NCBI GenBank assembly: GCA_008360955.1
Contig: LUCM01006059.1
Location: 186,001-250,000 of the forward strand
Direction: 5' to 3'
Length of the DNA stretch: 64,000 bases
Source: Fasciolopsis buskii
Lineage: Eukaryota; Platyhelminthes; Trematoda; Plagiorchiida; Fasciolidae
Shown here one piece after another: positions 37,701-51,400 of the stretch (its first letter is position 1; every line of letters begins with the position of its first letter). The notes beneath the pieces were generated by a model. It searched no databases, was not told the DNA's origin, and saw nothing but the letters and a program-made list of their open reading frames with translations. The position numbers were made by a program, and so were the translations under genes.

Positions 37701-39600
37701 CATCGAAGCTGTGTTGACCTTTGATCAAGATAATGGGTTGTCCCTTTCGCATCCTCATCGCGTAATCCTTATCCATAATGCTTTAAAGTAAACAGAGCTG
37801 TAATGTTACTAAAAATAATTATTTTGAAGCTGGATCGCTCAAGTCATCATGGAAATCTGTGTACATCTCTGCAGAGCCACTATGCACCTACCAGGGATAG
37901 AAACATGGACTGACTGATCCTGAAAGGAATGTAGTAGTCCTTCGGGCCATCCGGCCTTGCTGGCAATAGTTCATCTAACACTGTAACAATACAAACCCAA
38001 GTCTTTTCGAATCCGGTCTTGAGACAGATATACGAATATTGGAAATATCAATTTATTACCCAAAATCCGAAAGAATAAATAAGGCAAACCTAGTTGGAAG
38101 ATTTTACTAATTTTTGAAATTGTCTAAATGTAGATCTCCGTGGAATCTCACTTGTTGGACAGTTTTCCAATCCAAATTATTTTTTAGTTGCAAATCACTC
38201 TTAGTTCTGGGAGTTGACCCAGATCTTATCACAAAACATTCGTCTCATCTCGATATCATATCCGAAATAATTTTGAGCGGTTGGCAGATTGGCAAGATGA
38301 TGTATCATTTTTGCAGACCTGGAAGGAAATGCGCCTCGCACACACACCTTAGCGCTTATGCATTGCAAGATCAGCTAATCGTCTGTGAATCATATTGGAG
38401 TTCACCGGCAGATATACAAACCTGTTAGATCTGGATTTACACAACTGATAGGTGATGAGAAAACCAGAGCAATTGCCATAGGTGTAGAATGGTTCCCTTA
38501 GGTTCAACAAACTCAGTTTGATTGAATGAAGAATTCAATAACACACCGATGATCTCAGACGACTGCCAAAGCAGCTTTTCTGCGTGTCCTCAATGTTCAT
38601 TGTACATCATACTGTTCTTCTCTTTGGCCAGCTATTTCGTGAGCCACTCTTTCTCGCCTTTATACCATGTAAACTGATCAATGTGGGTTGTGGTACACAG
38701 TCGATTTTTTAGCCACGGATCACGAATACCCCGTTAATTACGCGTAGCTCAAATCAGAGTAGCTGATTACCTGACGAAAGTAGCTATTCATTGTTTATAT
38801 CAACAATAAGCCAAAGAAATTATTTAAATAATACATACTTTATCGACCCTGTATGCTGTTGGATCCAACATTAGGCACGTAAAATAACATGCTTTTGGTG
38901 AAAGAACTAGCGGATTCAACTTCGATTTCCTGGAATTCGCCAAGGTTGAACGTCCACAATTCTTTCAGCTCCCTGAAAGCAATTCCTTGACCATTCACTT
39001 GTCTGAAATATTAATTCGGACATTTTGTTCGAGTTCACCTTTAAACTCCCATTGCAGCATTCCACAATCTTGAATTTTCTTTTGAATATTGACAACCCAG
39101 CTAGTGTTGAACACAGTCACTAAGTTCTTGAGAAATCGAAGTCTAGGTGTTGAAAAAATGTAATACCTTATAACCTGAAGTGATCTATGCAAACAAACTA
39201 GAAGGCTTTCGAACAGCGGACACGTGCATTACCTTAGCAGGGGTCCTCAAATCCGATTGCTATTGCGGGTCACCTGCAGCAAATGCTGCAATCCGCAATA
39301 GTGGAATATTCGCCCAATATCTTTCATGACTGGCCATCATCTCCAACGGAAAGAAGAAAGGGCTAGATGTCAGAGGGAAAGAAGGATTCAGACACAACTT
39401 ATCAGAAAATGTAGCTTAGCTTGAACACGATTTTAAAAGTTATGTTCAAATCAACTACGTTATTGGGTTATCTCATCAGAGTGTAGCATTGCAACATCAT
39501 GAGAAGCATTATTACACTAGGATTGAAATAGATCGGGGTAAGCTAACTGGGTCTTCTTGGGCAATATGAGTCGAATAGACGTTGATATGCAGGGATTTTC
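34739..39600. other. Gene-poor stretch
   Basis: No gene, RNA or well-defined repeat recognised on either strand. Confidence 0.5.
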
Positions 39601-39781
39601 TGAGTAACGAGGTTTTCCGAACCAGCGACATTGAGGTCGCGGGTTCGAATCCTCCTACCGCCGGTCAACTACCCCACGGGGCAACCCCCTGCTGGCCGCG
39701 GCCCCTTTCCTGAAAAAGGACGCACATTATTTCATTATTAAGAAAAGCAAAGGATAAAAGAAAAGGACAAAAGAGAAAGAT
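39601..39781 (+). mobile_element. tRNA-derived SINE, plus strand
   Basis: A near-perfect B box (GGTTCGAATCC at 39642-39652) is followed by TCCTACCGCCGGTCAACTAC, CCCACGGGGCAACCCCCTGC, TGGCCGCGGCCCCTTTCCTG and AAAAAGGACGCAC, then an A-rich tail with ATTATTTCATTATTAAG and AAAAG repeats to about 39781. The A-box half is decayed. Layout and body match the minus-strand copy at 59.9 kb and the older copy at 8.5 kb. Confidence 0.75.
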
Positions 39782-42700
39782 ATTACGCGACTACAATGCA
39801 CCCTTCTAAACACCAAATAGTTACCGTTTCGAGTAAAAACGGACGGCATATTTTCAGCAGCGTGGAATAAACCGCGCAATGTAGTTTTTAATTAAACTGC
39901 TAAACAATTATTACTCATCCTTTCGCGGTGTCACTTGAATTTGCCCTGAACCCACCGGTCAATAAATGCATTTCGAAAGCCCGAAAAATAAGGGACCCAC
40001 TTGACCGTTTCGAAGCTAGCACATTTTATTTATTCGCTATCACGCATACGATGAATTCAGCATGAAAAATCAGCCGTTGGGCCCAGGGGATGTTCCCAAA
40101 GTGAAGGGACTCCAATTGCAAACAATGGTCTGCAGAACAAACACCGAAAAACCTGAGGGACTATTGTCACCTGAATATCAACGAAATACCGGTCACCCTT
40201 CAGTCTGCTTTCCTCAACACAGCCTGAAAATCATTGATAGGAAAATGTCTAGTGATGGCAAGTAAATAGTCACAAACAATTCCCAAACTGGTAATATGAT
40301 AGATTATTTACCGTTTGGTCAAACCATAAATGAAAGTATGATCCTGTACAATCATCCGCCTATGGCTTTGCGCGGTCACCGGGTGTCACGCTTGTCACAT
40401 TTCTTGGCCGCTGATAGAAGTGAAATCCCTTCAGCTTCATTTTTGTCCAGGGCGTGACTCATCACCGTTTACGATTGGTACAACAAATTAGCAAAACCCG
40501 CAGCGTCCATGTCATACCTCTTCAAGGCGGAAACTCCTGACACGAGTTGGCAGATCTTTGTTGAGGTCAGTTGCCGCTAACCAACCGTTCGTAATAAAAA
40601 CGTAAACACGCAGGCCGTTAGAAGTTTTAACGAAAACGGTGGTGGTGACAGGATCAGGTGAGTGCACGCTCCAACACAATGAATTGTAGCGCCACAGATC
40701 AGGATGGAAGCCTTATGACACTCGAAAAATGAGTCGCACACTGGTTGTGCGATGTAGGGTTTGTTTCTGACTGAACAGAATAAATCAATCAAGAACAGCT
40801 GTAATCGAACTAGCCACAAATGACAAACACTTCTGTGGTCAAGGATGGCCGCGTTTGCTGAGCTTCGATAACAACAATGAAGCGTCAGCTACCGGAAACT
40901 CAAAAAATATCAGAAGCGCAAATAATAGGAATAAGAACTTACAGTTGGGAGATAAAGGAAGATTATCCTTTTTCTTCATAAATGTGTGCTGTGAACAAAA
41001 TGAATCGGATGGACCAGTTCAGTTTCTGACAAATGCATGCCATATCCGTTAGACTGAGTGCTGATCTATCCAGTGTAACCATGTCATTACTATCTGTGGT
41101 CACAGCAGACATCTTGACAGTTCGTTTGACTTTCTTTCGTTTGTTAGTTATGAATCCACAGTTGATACTAAGTGACTTCCACAAAGCAGTTTACCCAGCT
41201 ATGAAAAACGACATTATTATTGCTAGAACAACTAAGAGTAGCATTATCTCACTTGAACTGTTTTTTCTTTTCAAGCGACGAAACTGCGAATGTAGTCAGT
41301 ATGACGACATCCGAACACGGATCCTCGGACTAGCGAGTTTCTCTTCACGTGATAATCCTAAATCATCGGCCGCCAAATTCCTAAAATCCTGCCAAACAAT
41401 ATTTAGTTGTTTTAAATATTGGTATGTTTTGTGGTTCGAATCTGTGGTTTCAAACACGCTGTGAGAGATGAGCTAATCTTTTAGATCACAAGCTTTTTGT
41501 CACCAAAGGAGATGACATTATCAGTATGATTTTCCAGGTTACCTTCAATAAACTATGCGCCATCGGTTCAAGTTACTGGAAAACCAACCGTTTGTGTTAT
41601 TTTGCAAGTTCGGCTTGGAAGGATACGACGTGATAGATGAACTTTTGATTGGAACGCAAATTCTCCCATTGTCGAACGACCTCTGCTGGTGACTTTGAGT
41701 GCACATTACGTCTGCAGAAGCCCTTTGTCGAAAGGCCAGCTGCATACACCGACTGGTTTCTCGTCTGCCGTTGCCTACCGAATCTGTCAGCCTTGGTTGT
41801 TTCCACTGACCAATTTAACGAAATCAAAATCTTCGGGGCCCAATTTCTGCAGATTCTTACAGTATTAACCGCTCGGGAAGAATTGTCACCAAGTCAACCT
41901 GATGATAAAAGGTGCACATCTACCGCCACCAACAGTAAGCAGCATTGTAGTAAATTATTTCGAACAGCATGGGCTAATCACTCATCACAGAATATAACAC
42001 AATTCAAGTTTCATACTTAGGCATGCAAATGAAGTTGCAAAATATGTTAGCTTCTTTTGCCAGGCGAAATCACTGGGCTGCAAGTCGACAAACATCTTCG
42101 CACGAAGTCAGCCAGTCATGATGAGTAATAAGTCAGTCGGCAGTAATCAAAATCCAGTCAGTAGCCAAAAGGGATAGAGTATTGTCCCTCTTTTCCTTGT
42201 TTTCCATTTTGTTTGACAGTACTCAAATATTACTTGACAAGATTCCTTCTGAGTGGAAACTTTCATTATTTTCGCGCAAGCCAATAATACTTTCTGTCCT
42301 GTTGGAAACTCACGTTGATATTCCGTTTTCAAAGCACCATGACGTGCAACCATTACGCTTATAATGTTATCCCGCTTGCGGAAAGTTCGTAGAAAATGTA
42401 TCATGGAAAAGCAGTTACACCTCTATTTGAAATTCACTACTCGATGTCGGGTGGTGCCACCATTGAATATTCCATGGCAGAATAGTTAACTCTGAGTAAG
42501 ATAGTTTTTAGTTCTGCCAGTCGTTAGATCTGCAGAATGTCCTCTTGGGTGAGCTTTTATGAACACCAATTCATTCAGTTGCACTAACTTAGGTCACTGA
42601 ATTCACCTGCTAACTATACTAGTGGATAGTCAAAAGCAAGCCACCGTTTTGATATTCATCCACATAGTTGGAGCCATGCTAGAGCGACAACTTGGATTGT

Positions 42701-42855
42701 GTAGGTCTGGTCACCGTTAGCGAGAGGAAAACCGACTGAAATTTTGCGCCTGCCCGGTATTCACTGTACTGTTCAGGCGGTCACGCTGGAACAAGGTCCA
42801 ATTTTTCCTAGTCTTCATCGTTCTAAGCAGTATCAAGAAGAGATTTAAAAGGACG
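39782..42855. other. Gene-poor stretch
   Basis: Contains the longest chance-type open stretches of this half (41033-41464 and 41649-42020, + strand) and an ATG-led stretch of about 45 codons from about 41555 (MRHRFKLLENQPFVLFCKFG). None matches a family I recognise, and amino-acid make-up does not favour coding. Confidence 0.4.
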
Positions 42856-43191
42856 TCAGCACAGACGACGTAAAATAGGTCTTACAGCAGAATTATTTAT
42901 AAAAATCTGCCGTGCCAACTTCCCTGTAGAGATCTCATGATTTGCTTGGAGAACATTCTGCAAAATGGCCTTGATTTCCTCAATTTTCACCAGTATGTGT
43001 ATTACTGAAGGGAGTCTGCATTGAACGGAATCCCCATCTACGAATCTGATCCTCAATTTCCTTGCAGTACATGGCTTAGGTTTCGTCTTCTTAGGATACA
43101 AACGCTTGAATTTATCACATGCAGTGGACAAACTGCTACTGAATGAGTTTAACAAGAATAAGTCAGTCTTGTTATTCCACGCTAGGTTCAA
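42856..43191 (-). pseudogene. Possible Tc1/mariner-type transposase relic (HTH segment)
   Basis: A 111-codon minus-strand open stretch. The middle is basic (KFKRLYPKKTKPKPC). The end reads IEEIKAILQNVLQANHEIST, then GKLARQIFINNSAVRPILRR, which fits the helix-turn-helix of Tc1/mariner-like transposases (I/S-T/V-xx-L-A-xx-x-I-S-x-S-xV-xx-IL-xx-L). No DDE/D catalytic domain follows; the frame stops directly after the HTH. If real, it is a truncated relic. A host DNA-binding exon or chance are alternatives. Confidence 0.35.
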
Positions 43192-45003
43192 ACCGAAGAT
43201 AACCTAAAAATGAAGTGACCGATCCAAGTTCCATAAGAAGCATTAGAGAGGTGAACTGTTTTTGTTCCATTTCCATAGCGTTCTTGTGATCTGAATTTTA
43301 GACGGGCTCAACGCATCTTATCTTGTCTGTTTGCATCTCGATTTTGTTGAGAACTACCATTCATAAGCCCGTGAGTTGTTGTGTCGAGCGCAGTCCAGCC
43401 CAGCTCATTTGTCTGGCCAGGTGAAAATAAAATTTGCTATCAAAACTTAAATGGCTCAGATTTTTCCGATTCAACTGGGCCTTGTTCACTTTGCACACAC
43501 TGGTGCAAACTTGAATGGACCGTGGATTTAACTGTCAGTGTGCATTCAGCAAGCAAAGTCGCCGTCTATATTTTTTTTGGTGGAGTGAGAGATCAAGGAT
43601 TTTCGCTCTAGGCCACTTACAAACAGTTATTCTAATCTTGGCGGGCCCTTTATATTGTGTCACAATTTGCCACAAACCCGTCATATGGTTCTACTTTGTG
43701 TGGCACAAATTACCTAGGCAATGAAATTGTGTTGGTCTATAGTAAGAGCCAGTGCATAACTACGGATTAGGGAATGTAAGAAATTCCGGCAAGCGGTGAA
43801 AGATACATTTTCGAAGAGTTTGCACTCCAGAAAATTTGTCTAAAAAGCCACTCAACCACATTGTTTGCTTTAACACATTTCGGGACCTTAGGTCCATTGG
43901 CTGGCCAGTTTAATAATTTGCTTTCGAACGAAAGGGGTTAAATTTCATTTGTTTTGAGTGAAACAATAAAAGCCACTTCCGATAACTGGCAATTCCAAGG
44001 AAAGCAGAAATGATTCATACATCTACATACAGCAATGCTTAATACTGGCCCTGTTTGTGTCATCTGAACAGAGAACGGAATTGTGAATTCCCATCAGCCC
44101 ATCTATACGGTGCTAACGCATCCCGATAAGTGGTTGTTCCAGTTGTAATGAACTTTCTGGACAAGGAAACGTCTACGCGACTAGACATCTACACGATTAG
44201 AAACACAGGAGTCCATTCCAACAAGATTTCACCAATTTCACAATACTTGAATTTCTATACTGCGATGGATTTTGCGGTACGATTTTTAGTCAAAAATCAG
44301 TCATTATCATTCCCTATGGTAAAACCGAGGGACGGAGAATCTGAATCTTCCATTAGTGCGAGCCTGCTTGTGATCACTTTGCGTGAACATTATCTAAAAT
44401 AAATCGCCAACTAAGAACATAATCCCACGAAGTGGTGGTAGAGAACAGCGCTTCTTCTTTCATCAGCCGACAAGCACAAAAAGAGAAATCCTAAGTAACG
44501 TAGCTAATCAGATTTACTTACTTTGAGAAAAAGAACGACGAGGAAGTTGGACCAGGTAATTGACACCGATTTGATGCTTTGAACTTTACAGAAGACTAAG
44601 AGTTTGGTTTTGGTAATTCCATTTTTTGTTTGCCTACGGGAAACATTGTTTTTCCCGAATGTATTAGCGAAGTTCAAACTAACATGAAAACGCCAACAAA
44701 ATTAGGATTAGCAACTGGCTGGATGATGCAGAAAAACAAAGATTAATTGTTCTGTTTGGAAAACGCATTGCACGAGCACTGCATTCGTCTGTCCAAGAGA
44801 TCCGCTTCTATATATTCATTTAGCTGCATCTGAGCTCAGTATTTCTAAAACATGTTATAACGTCGTCTGATCTATTTTAACAGTATGCCTGCACTTTCTG
44901 GCGATTGTCTGCCGTCAGGTTTATGTGTACCTAGATCTGTTGCATGCAATCATTTTAGAGTGCTTAGTCGCATGGAAAAATTCTCCCGCGGACTCCACGA
45001 CAT
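43192..45003. other. Gene-poor stretch
   Basis: Nothing recognised on either strand beyond short chance open stretches. Confidence 0.5.
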
Positions 45004-45425
45004 TCATCCACTGGTCTTTGTCCTGGTTTGGATTTCGAACCGGTCCGTTATGACAGAACAATCAAATAACCCCTTGTCACCTAATGGATTTAATTCGCTT
45101 ACTAGCACGAAACAAATGATGGTCGAATAGTTCGTCGTTCTGATCCCGCTGCTGGGATCTTTTCGATTCAACTCGTTGCTTGGGGAGCTTCCGGATTCCA
45201 GGCCGCATATGGGCTTTCGTCCAAATCCGGACAACGTGCAGACAATCATCCAATGCTAGGTTGTGCCTGGCCATTCATTCCACCTTCGATGGGTATCGCA
45301 ACTCAAACAGATTTCCAGCCCGTATGTTGTGTGAAGCCCAGGTGGTGAAACAATGCTTTCCGCGTTGTTTTCACGACTTCCCTCATATCCACCGTTGTGG
45401 TTGCCACATGTTCACATTATTGTAG
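45004..45425. repeat. Repeat-like block with overlapping open frames on both strands
   Basis: Distinctly GC-richer than its flanks, with several overlapping open frames on both strands (minus strand around ARHNLALDDCLHVVRIWTKA; plus strand around GSFRIPGRIWAFVQIRTTCR). Long two-strand open frames with sharp composition edges are typical of a young dispersed repeat. No target-site duplication or second copy was found here, and the family is not identified. Confidence 0.35.
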
Positions 45426-48400
45426 CGAGCAAACTGGTTGACTCACCTGCAAAATATATGGAGCCTTTCAGCGTAGTCTCGGAAATCAGCTATTCCTAAG
45501 TAAACTGTATTGGGTTTAGCCACTGTGCTCGATTTCCTGATTTCTTCTTTCACACAAATAGGGAGTTGCTCAAAGCAAACTTAAATTATTAATCCCGATT
45601 TTGTTTGTATCCCAAAACGAACCCGCTGACTCGTTGCCTCTGCATAACTCAACTTACATTTGCTACTTAATCCCAGATATGATGAACATTCTCATAATTT
45701 AAAATAAAAACACTTTCAAACCTAAGTGTCACATTTTTACCAAATTGCCGAATCTATGCAAATGGTAAATAGTAATCGGTAATCATCAGTAAATTGCAAC
45801 AACGCTGCTCAATTACTCTTGTCGTAGGCGGTCGGTACCTAGCTGCTGCCGCATTAATGAAATGGCTTACAAATGAATTGCGCTAATTGAAAATAAATTC
45901 TAAAAAGATATGATTTAAACACCGCATATTTTGATAATTCAGTTCATATAATGAATGTTGGTCGTTGACGGGAGACAATTCACTACTGAACAAGGCAGAA
46001 TAAATGCACCGTAGCCTGCGTTTGAAATTTTGCCGGCTGTGGCAGTTATATATTTTTTAACTTATAAGTGCATTTGCATTGTGTCTCCGTTGATTTAACT
46101 GAGCTAGTATCATCACTGTCATTGCCATCATTGCTACTTTGTTCCTTGGGCTGCCACAAAATAAGCTTGGCGAAGTGTGAAAATTAGGCATCCAATAACT
46201 GAATTTTCAACGCATTAAGTAGGTATTCTCAGTTTAGCCGAAATATGAAGTGATGGGAAACCTTCAAACTACCCAATTTCAAATCAAAGTAATTTAGAGA
46301 TCAGTTGGCAAAATAATTCTTGTGGATAATTTTGAAAAAAGAACCTCGTGAACAAATAGGATGTCATGGACGCAAATGCCTCAGCCGCGTGTCTACTGTT
46401 GTATTTGGAGGTGCTACAATGTTTCACAAGAAGCAAAAATCCATGCTCGATTAATCAAAGAAAATTCATCCACTATGTAACAATGAGTCTTGAAAATCAA
46501 TGACCGTGGGTGTGCATTTATGCGTGTGTGCCTTCGTGTACAGACGAGCGACCGCGCAATTAACAAGAAACATTAAAAATGGGAACCTTGGAATCAACTC
46601 TAAGACCCGTTGCTAAGATCGTAGAAGATGGCAAGGTGATGGGGAGGTGGATAACTGGTCTATGAGTCAAGTTAAACAGACAACGGAGTAAACCACCTTT
46701 TGAATTTGTGCCCACGGCATCTGGCTGAGTGGTCTAACTAGCATTGCCGCCGTGATACGCGTTGTTTTTTCACTTCGGCGCGACAGACTGAAAAACGCCT
46801 CAAGTGAGTTGACCATTTGACCCGTCTCGCTCAGTCTTTGGCTGCCAATGATCTGGCGCTACTTAGGTATTTTTTGGTCACTTCGCAATATGTTCAGTGG
46901 CGCAAAACAGTCACAATTTGATTCTGGCTGCGTGACTGTATCTACTAACTAGCTAAAAGGACACTTTGAAGCGCCCTATTCTCCTTATCCACAGGAATAG
47001 CACAGAATTATGACAATCGGTGCGAAAACACCGGAATCTTTTCTAAAGTTTTCAAACAAATTTGTAAAAATCTGAGATTTGTACCCCATATAGCTGGTAA
47101 TTACAAAGAAGGAGTAAAATGGTTGAATGTAATGCCGGTGTAGAATTACTCATCTAAATTGTCTAAATCTCGGATTGCTTTATGGTGGGGATTAAAATCC
47201 TCAAAGGGAGATGTTTGAGGTTGCTAAAAGTGGCAAGGAATATTTTATCGCTCGCATTGGAACAGGTCTCCATTCTCTGAGACATATGCCTTTGATATCA
47301 CATTATAGATACTGCTCATTGGAGGATCTAAATAGCAAAATGATGAGACCATTTTTCTCGGTATTGTAGGTGGTTTTATCAATTACGTTTGCTTGTTTTC
47401 TTGTCGATAGTGTCTTTCGCAGAGAGATGAATGAACACCGTTTCCATGGATGCACACGGCAGATTTGGCGGTTATTGCCGCGCGTCAGATATAGGCACCC
47501 AGTGCTTTCCTGTCCAAGCATCGCTATACCTGTACACCGCCTTACCAATTGCTCACTAAAATTTTATGTAAATCACTAGGTGCATGGATAGATAAAAAAT
47601 TAACTTAGGAAACACACTGTGATCCCTCGGAAATTTTCCGTCGGCCGAGAAAAGTGTGAAATCTCTGACGATTCACCTAAACGGAGTTAACATGTACATA
47701 TGCTCCTAATGAACCAGATGAGATATCAATTTTCTGAAACGGCAATTGAGTACCAGTTGCCCGCTAGGGTATCTCGAAGATTTCTGAGGTTCCATGTTCA
47801 GCCTGTCGGAGGTTACCAGTTTTCTAATCCTACTGAATAAAAACTAATGTCATTTTTTCTTGACGATTGGCTAGAATCTCCTGAAATGAAAACACTGACC
47901 AGAACAAGTTGAGCTGTCATAGGTATTTCTGGTCATGAAACCTTTTTGACTGCCTCGAAGATTAGTTCTCCAAAACGAAAAGTACTTCTCCTTTGGTTCA
48001 ACGGGATACTTGGGTATTTGTGATCTGTTTATGCGATCGTGTTTTCGCGATGCCTGGCTTCAGTGGTGGAGGGTGTCACTTTTGATTTAGTGTAACTAGA
48101 AAGCTTCCTGGTATGTTGACTTTTGTCAGTCCATCAAGTTCCCTGTAGGTCACTTTGCAAGGTAAAAACCAAATTTTTCATAAACAGAAAGGGACAATTT
48201 CTAAACATGATCCGGGCGCGTACCCCAAAGCTTTTTCCCGATTATGATGTGGTAAGGAGTACTGCCCAAATTTACAGGAAATAAACTGATAATGCAATAT
48301 AAATGAAGGTCGGACGATCCCCGACTTAGTTGTTCATGTCAGTCAGTGAGAAACAGTCTCAAAGGACTCCAGAGACAAATGAATCTTCTAAGGATTGCAG

Positions 48401-51400
48401 TAGTTTAACGAATCACTGCACAAATTTGTGACAAGCTAAACCTTTTATTGGGAGGCTAGATTTTATCGGATGTCCTTTTCGTGAGTTTTGGACAGTTCAT
48501 AGAACTGTGGCAAAGCTGGTTCTTTTGGACAGGGACTGGAAAACGTTGCATGGTCGATAATTCTCTACCGAGGCATATCCCTCCGAGCGTGATGGAGATT
48601 ATGATCGGCTGACCTAGAAAAACCGAATTTATATTTGTCCATTTACAATTCAAAGTAGTCTCCGAGTAAGAGTGATGGATTTTGTAATTCTTCACTTTGA
48701 TTAATCCGTTTGAAACAAGGATAACATAGATTTTGTCATTCCTTATTCACAAAGATGCTTTCACCTGTTTTGAAAGTTAGTAAGTTCGGAATATCGGTTA
48801 GCGCTGGTACTGTAGTGAAGACATGGTTCATAGCCAAGTAGACTCTGCAGCCTTCAATTGGTCAAAGCATCATGTCATTGCGGAATGTAACATGAAGTAT
48901 GTAGCCATACCGTCCGTGCACAAGATAGCTTACTTGTTAAAACCAGGTTTTTTTTAAAACTCGATCAATTGGACTTGACTTCCGTCTTTACTATGCCATC
49001 TATCACTGTTTTGATGCTAAGCTGCAGACGACAAAGATACCGGGTATAGACGTAATTCAAGTACTGCTTCGTCACTTTTTGTTCATACAAAAGCTGATCC
49101 GAAGTCACTGGAATTATTAATGAAATATTTACTTGACAGAACACGCCAGTGTACAAAGGGAGTTTAAAAATTTGAGTGAGATGACGTTAAGTCGGAGTTT
49201 AACGTGTATTTCCGATCTCAAACCATCGATAGGATGATTCTCATGGATGACTCAAAGGGTTTCCCGACAAATTTGTGCATTCCATCCTTGCCAGAATTAA
49301 AAAACATGACAAGGCTGCTCTCCAAAATTCGACAATATCATTTCAGAACAATGGGAAATTTTCAAATATCAGTAAAGCAAGACTGGAAGATCGAGCCGAT
49401 GGACCCACACCTGATGCTTCTGGAGTTTAGAAATACGAAATCACAAAAGGCGATGTGTTACAAACGTGCGTAGTTTTAGAAGTTCTATAAGTCAAGTGTG
49501 AAAGAAAGCTAAGCCTGATGATTTTGTGACTGTATACTTCTGGCACTTCATCCTCGCTTAAGTAAATGTCAGTCAGTCATCTAAGGTATTAACCTCACCA
49601 TTCTGTACTGTAGATTATTGCAAAAGATTTTGCGCATGGCATATTTTACTCAGTCGCCGCAAAGCCTACAGAACTGAAGCACATGCCAGTAGTTTGACAG
49701 CACCATGTGCGAATTCCTTCCTGGTTTGCGGAGGTAGTTTCCTACAAACCACATCGTTTTATAGCACTACATGTGAACTATAATTGCTCAGCAAGTAACT
49801 AAAATTCATAACAAACCCACACAAGAACGCGGCTAATGAATAAAGACAATGGACATGGTTGCTCGCAATCCAGGCAGAAACCTAAATGAAAACATCTGGA
49901 TCAATTACCTAAATCAGTGAGCGCTCATGGATGAGCCTTCTATGCACTGAAGACATTTTGGTCCGTTATCTTTGATGAACTGTATGAGAATTAAAACTGC
50001 AGGCAGATTTCATGTCATTGAAGGCACACTTGAATGATATGCTTCTGTTAATAACAAAGAAATTCTGCGCTCCCCAAGCAAGTTCTAAAAACTCACCCAG
50101 AATGGAATTAAAAACACTTCGCACCACTATGTCACATGTTCCAGAATAGACAAATTTAGTTTGCTCATTTCGCATAAATGTACACCTCACTTTTATTCCG
50201 AGCTGCTCGAATCCACAGAGCCTATAGCAACGTATAATCAACATAAAAGCATTTTGCGTAGTGAGTCTGACAGAAACAACCATAGTGGATGGAGCTTTTG
50301 AATACCATCTCCACTGTTTTGGGTGCATTGTTATAGCATGACTGTATGCAGTTTCAGACCGAAATGAGCAAAATTTGTCCAAGTAGCAATATTTTCCAAA
50401 ATGAGATTAAATTCGCAAATTTCAAAGCCTGGACGGCAAAAATCCAAATTAGCCTAGCAGTATAAACAAAAGATAAAAACGAGGAAACAATGGAGCCATG
50501 AAACAACTTGTGATTGTTCGACAGGTGTTTTGTTGCGCATTGGTGCAAGCTGCGGATATAATTGAATAACCTGACAAATTGCGAGCTCAAGGCGACATAC
50601 GATTCCAGTTCGAAAGATAGCAATAACCAACGAATAAAGACAAAAGAAGGACAATATCTGTGATGAACAAACCTGATTGGTTTCTCTTAGCCAATAGATT
50701 CTTGTTTCCAATCGGTGCATTTCTGTTTATTGACCGATATAACACGGTGATCTGTTTTCTTGAGGAGGAAAACGTCCATCAAAAAAGCATGGCGAAATAA
50801 ACTGAACATGTCACGACGGGAGCATTTCATGGTGGCTTTCCGGTGGTCAAAGCTTTCGAGATTCTTTTTCGGCTGTTTCTCACCCCGTGGTTGTTGATCC
50901 TATCGGGATAAAAATTTTGCACAGGATGCCGATGCCGTTTAGAATAGAAGACTTCGCAATAAGACTGCAGGAGTCCGGAAGTGCATAGAAACTGGGGGAC
51001 TGAATTCTAAGTGAACACTTCCTTTCGGTTAAAGGACCGGCCCCATATCAAGCCAGCGAAGAGAGAGATCATGTGCTTCGAAGTAGAGGATAACTTGGCT
51101 TCCTGCAAAATTCCAAAAGTCCCTATCCATCGACGGCAAAATCATAATGTCTTCACAAGGAAGTACAAATACTCAAATGAATTATATCTTTCTGAAAGAG
51201 TGAACCTTTAAGCTGCCAAAGTAACAATAAAAACCGATCAGCTTTGCACTCAATCAACAGATTCGTCTGATACTAGGGCAAAAAGATTTTGGTTTTTCTG
51301 TTTTTGAGGATTTTGTCAACGAGAATATTAAATGTTTCTATTCTTTTCATTATTACTGTACCTTGTTTGTTGGTTTTGCAACTAAGTGCATTATTTATGG

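Noticed and set aside
41033..42020. Two long + strand open frames (143 and 123 codons)
   Set aside because: No family resemblance, and overlapping open frames exist on the other strand. Lengths are within chance for this amount of sequence.
46717..46800. tRNA gene
   Set aside because: A-box-like sequence only. No B box, no cloverleaf.
49966..50382. 138-codon minus-strand open frame as a gene
   Set aside because: No recognisable motif, noise-like amino-acid make-up, no splice or promoter context.
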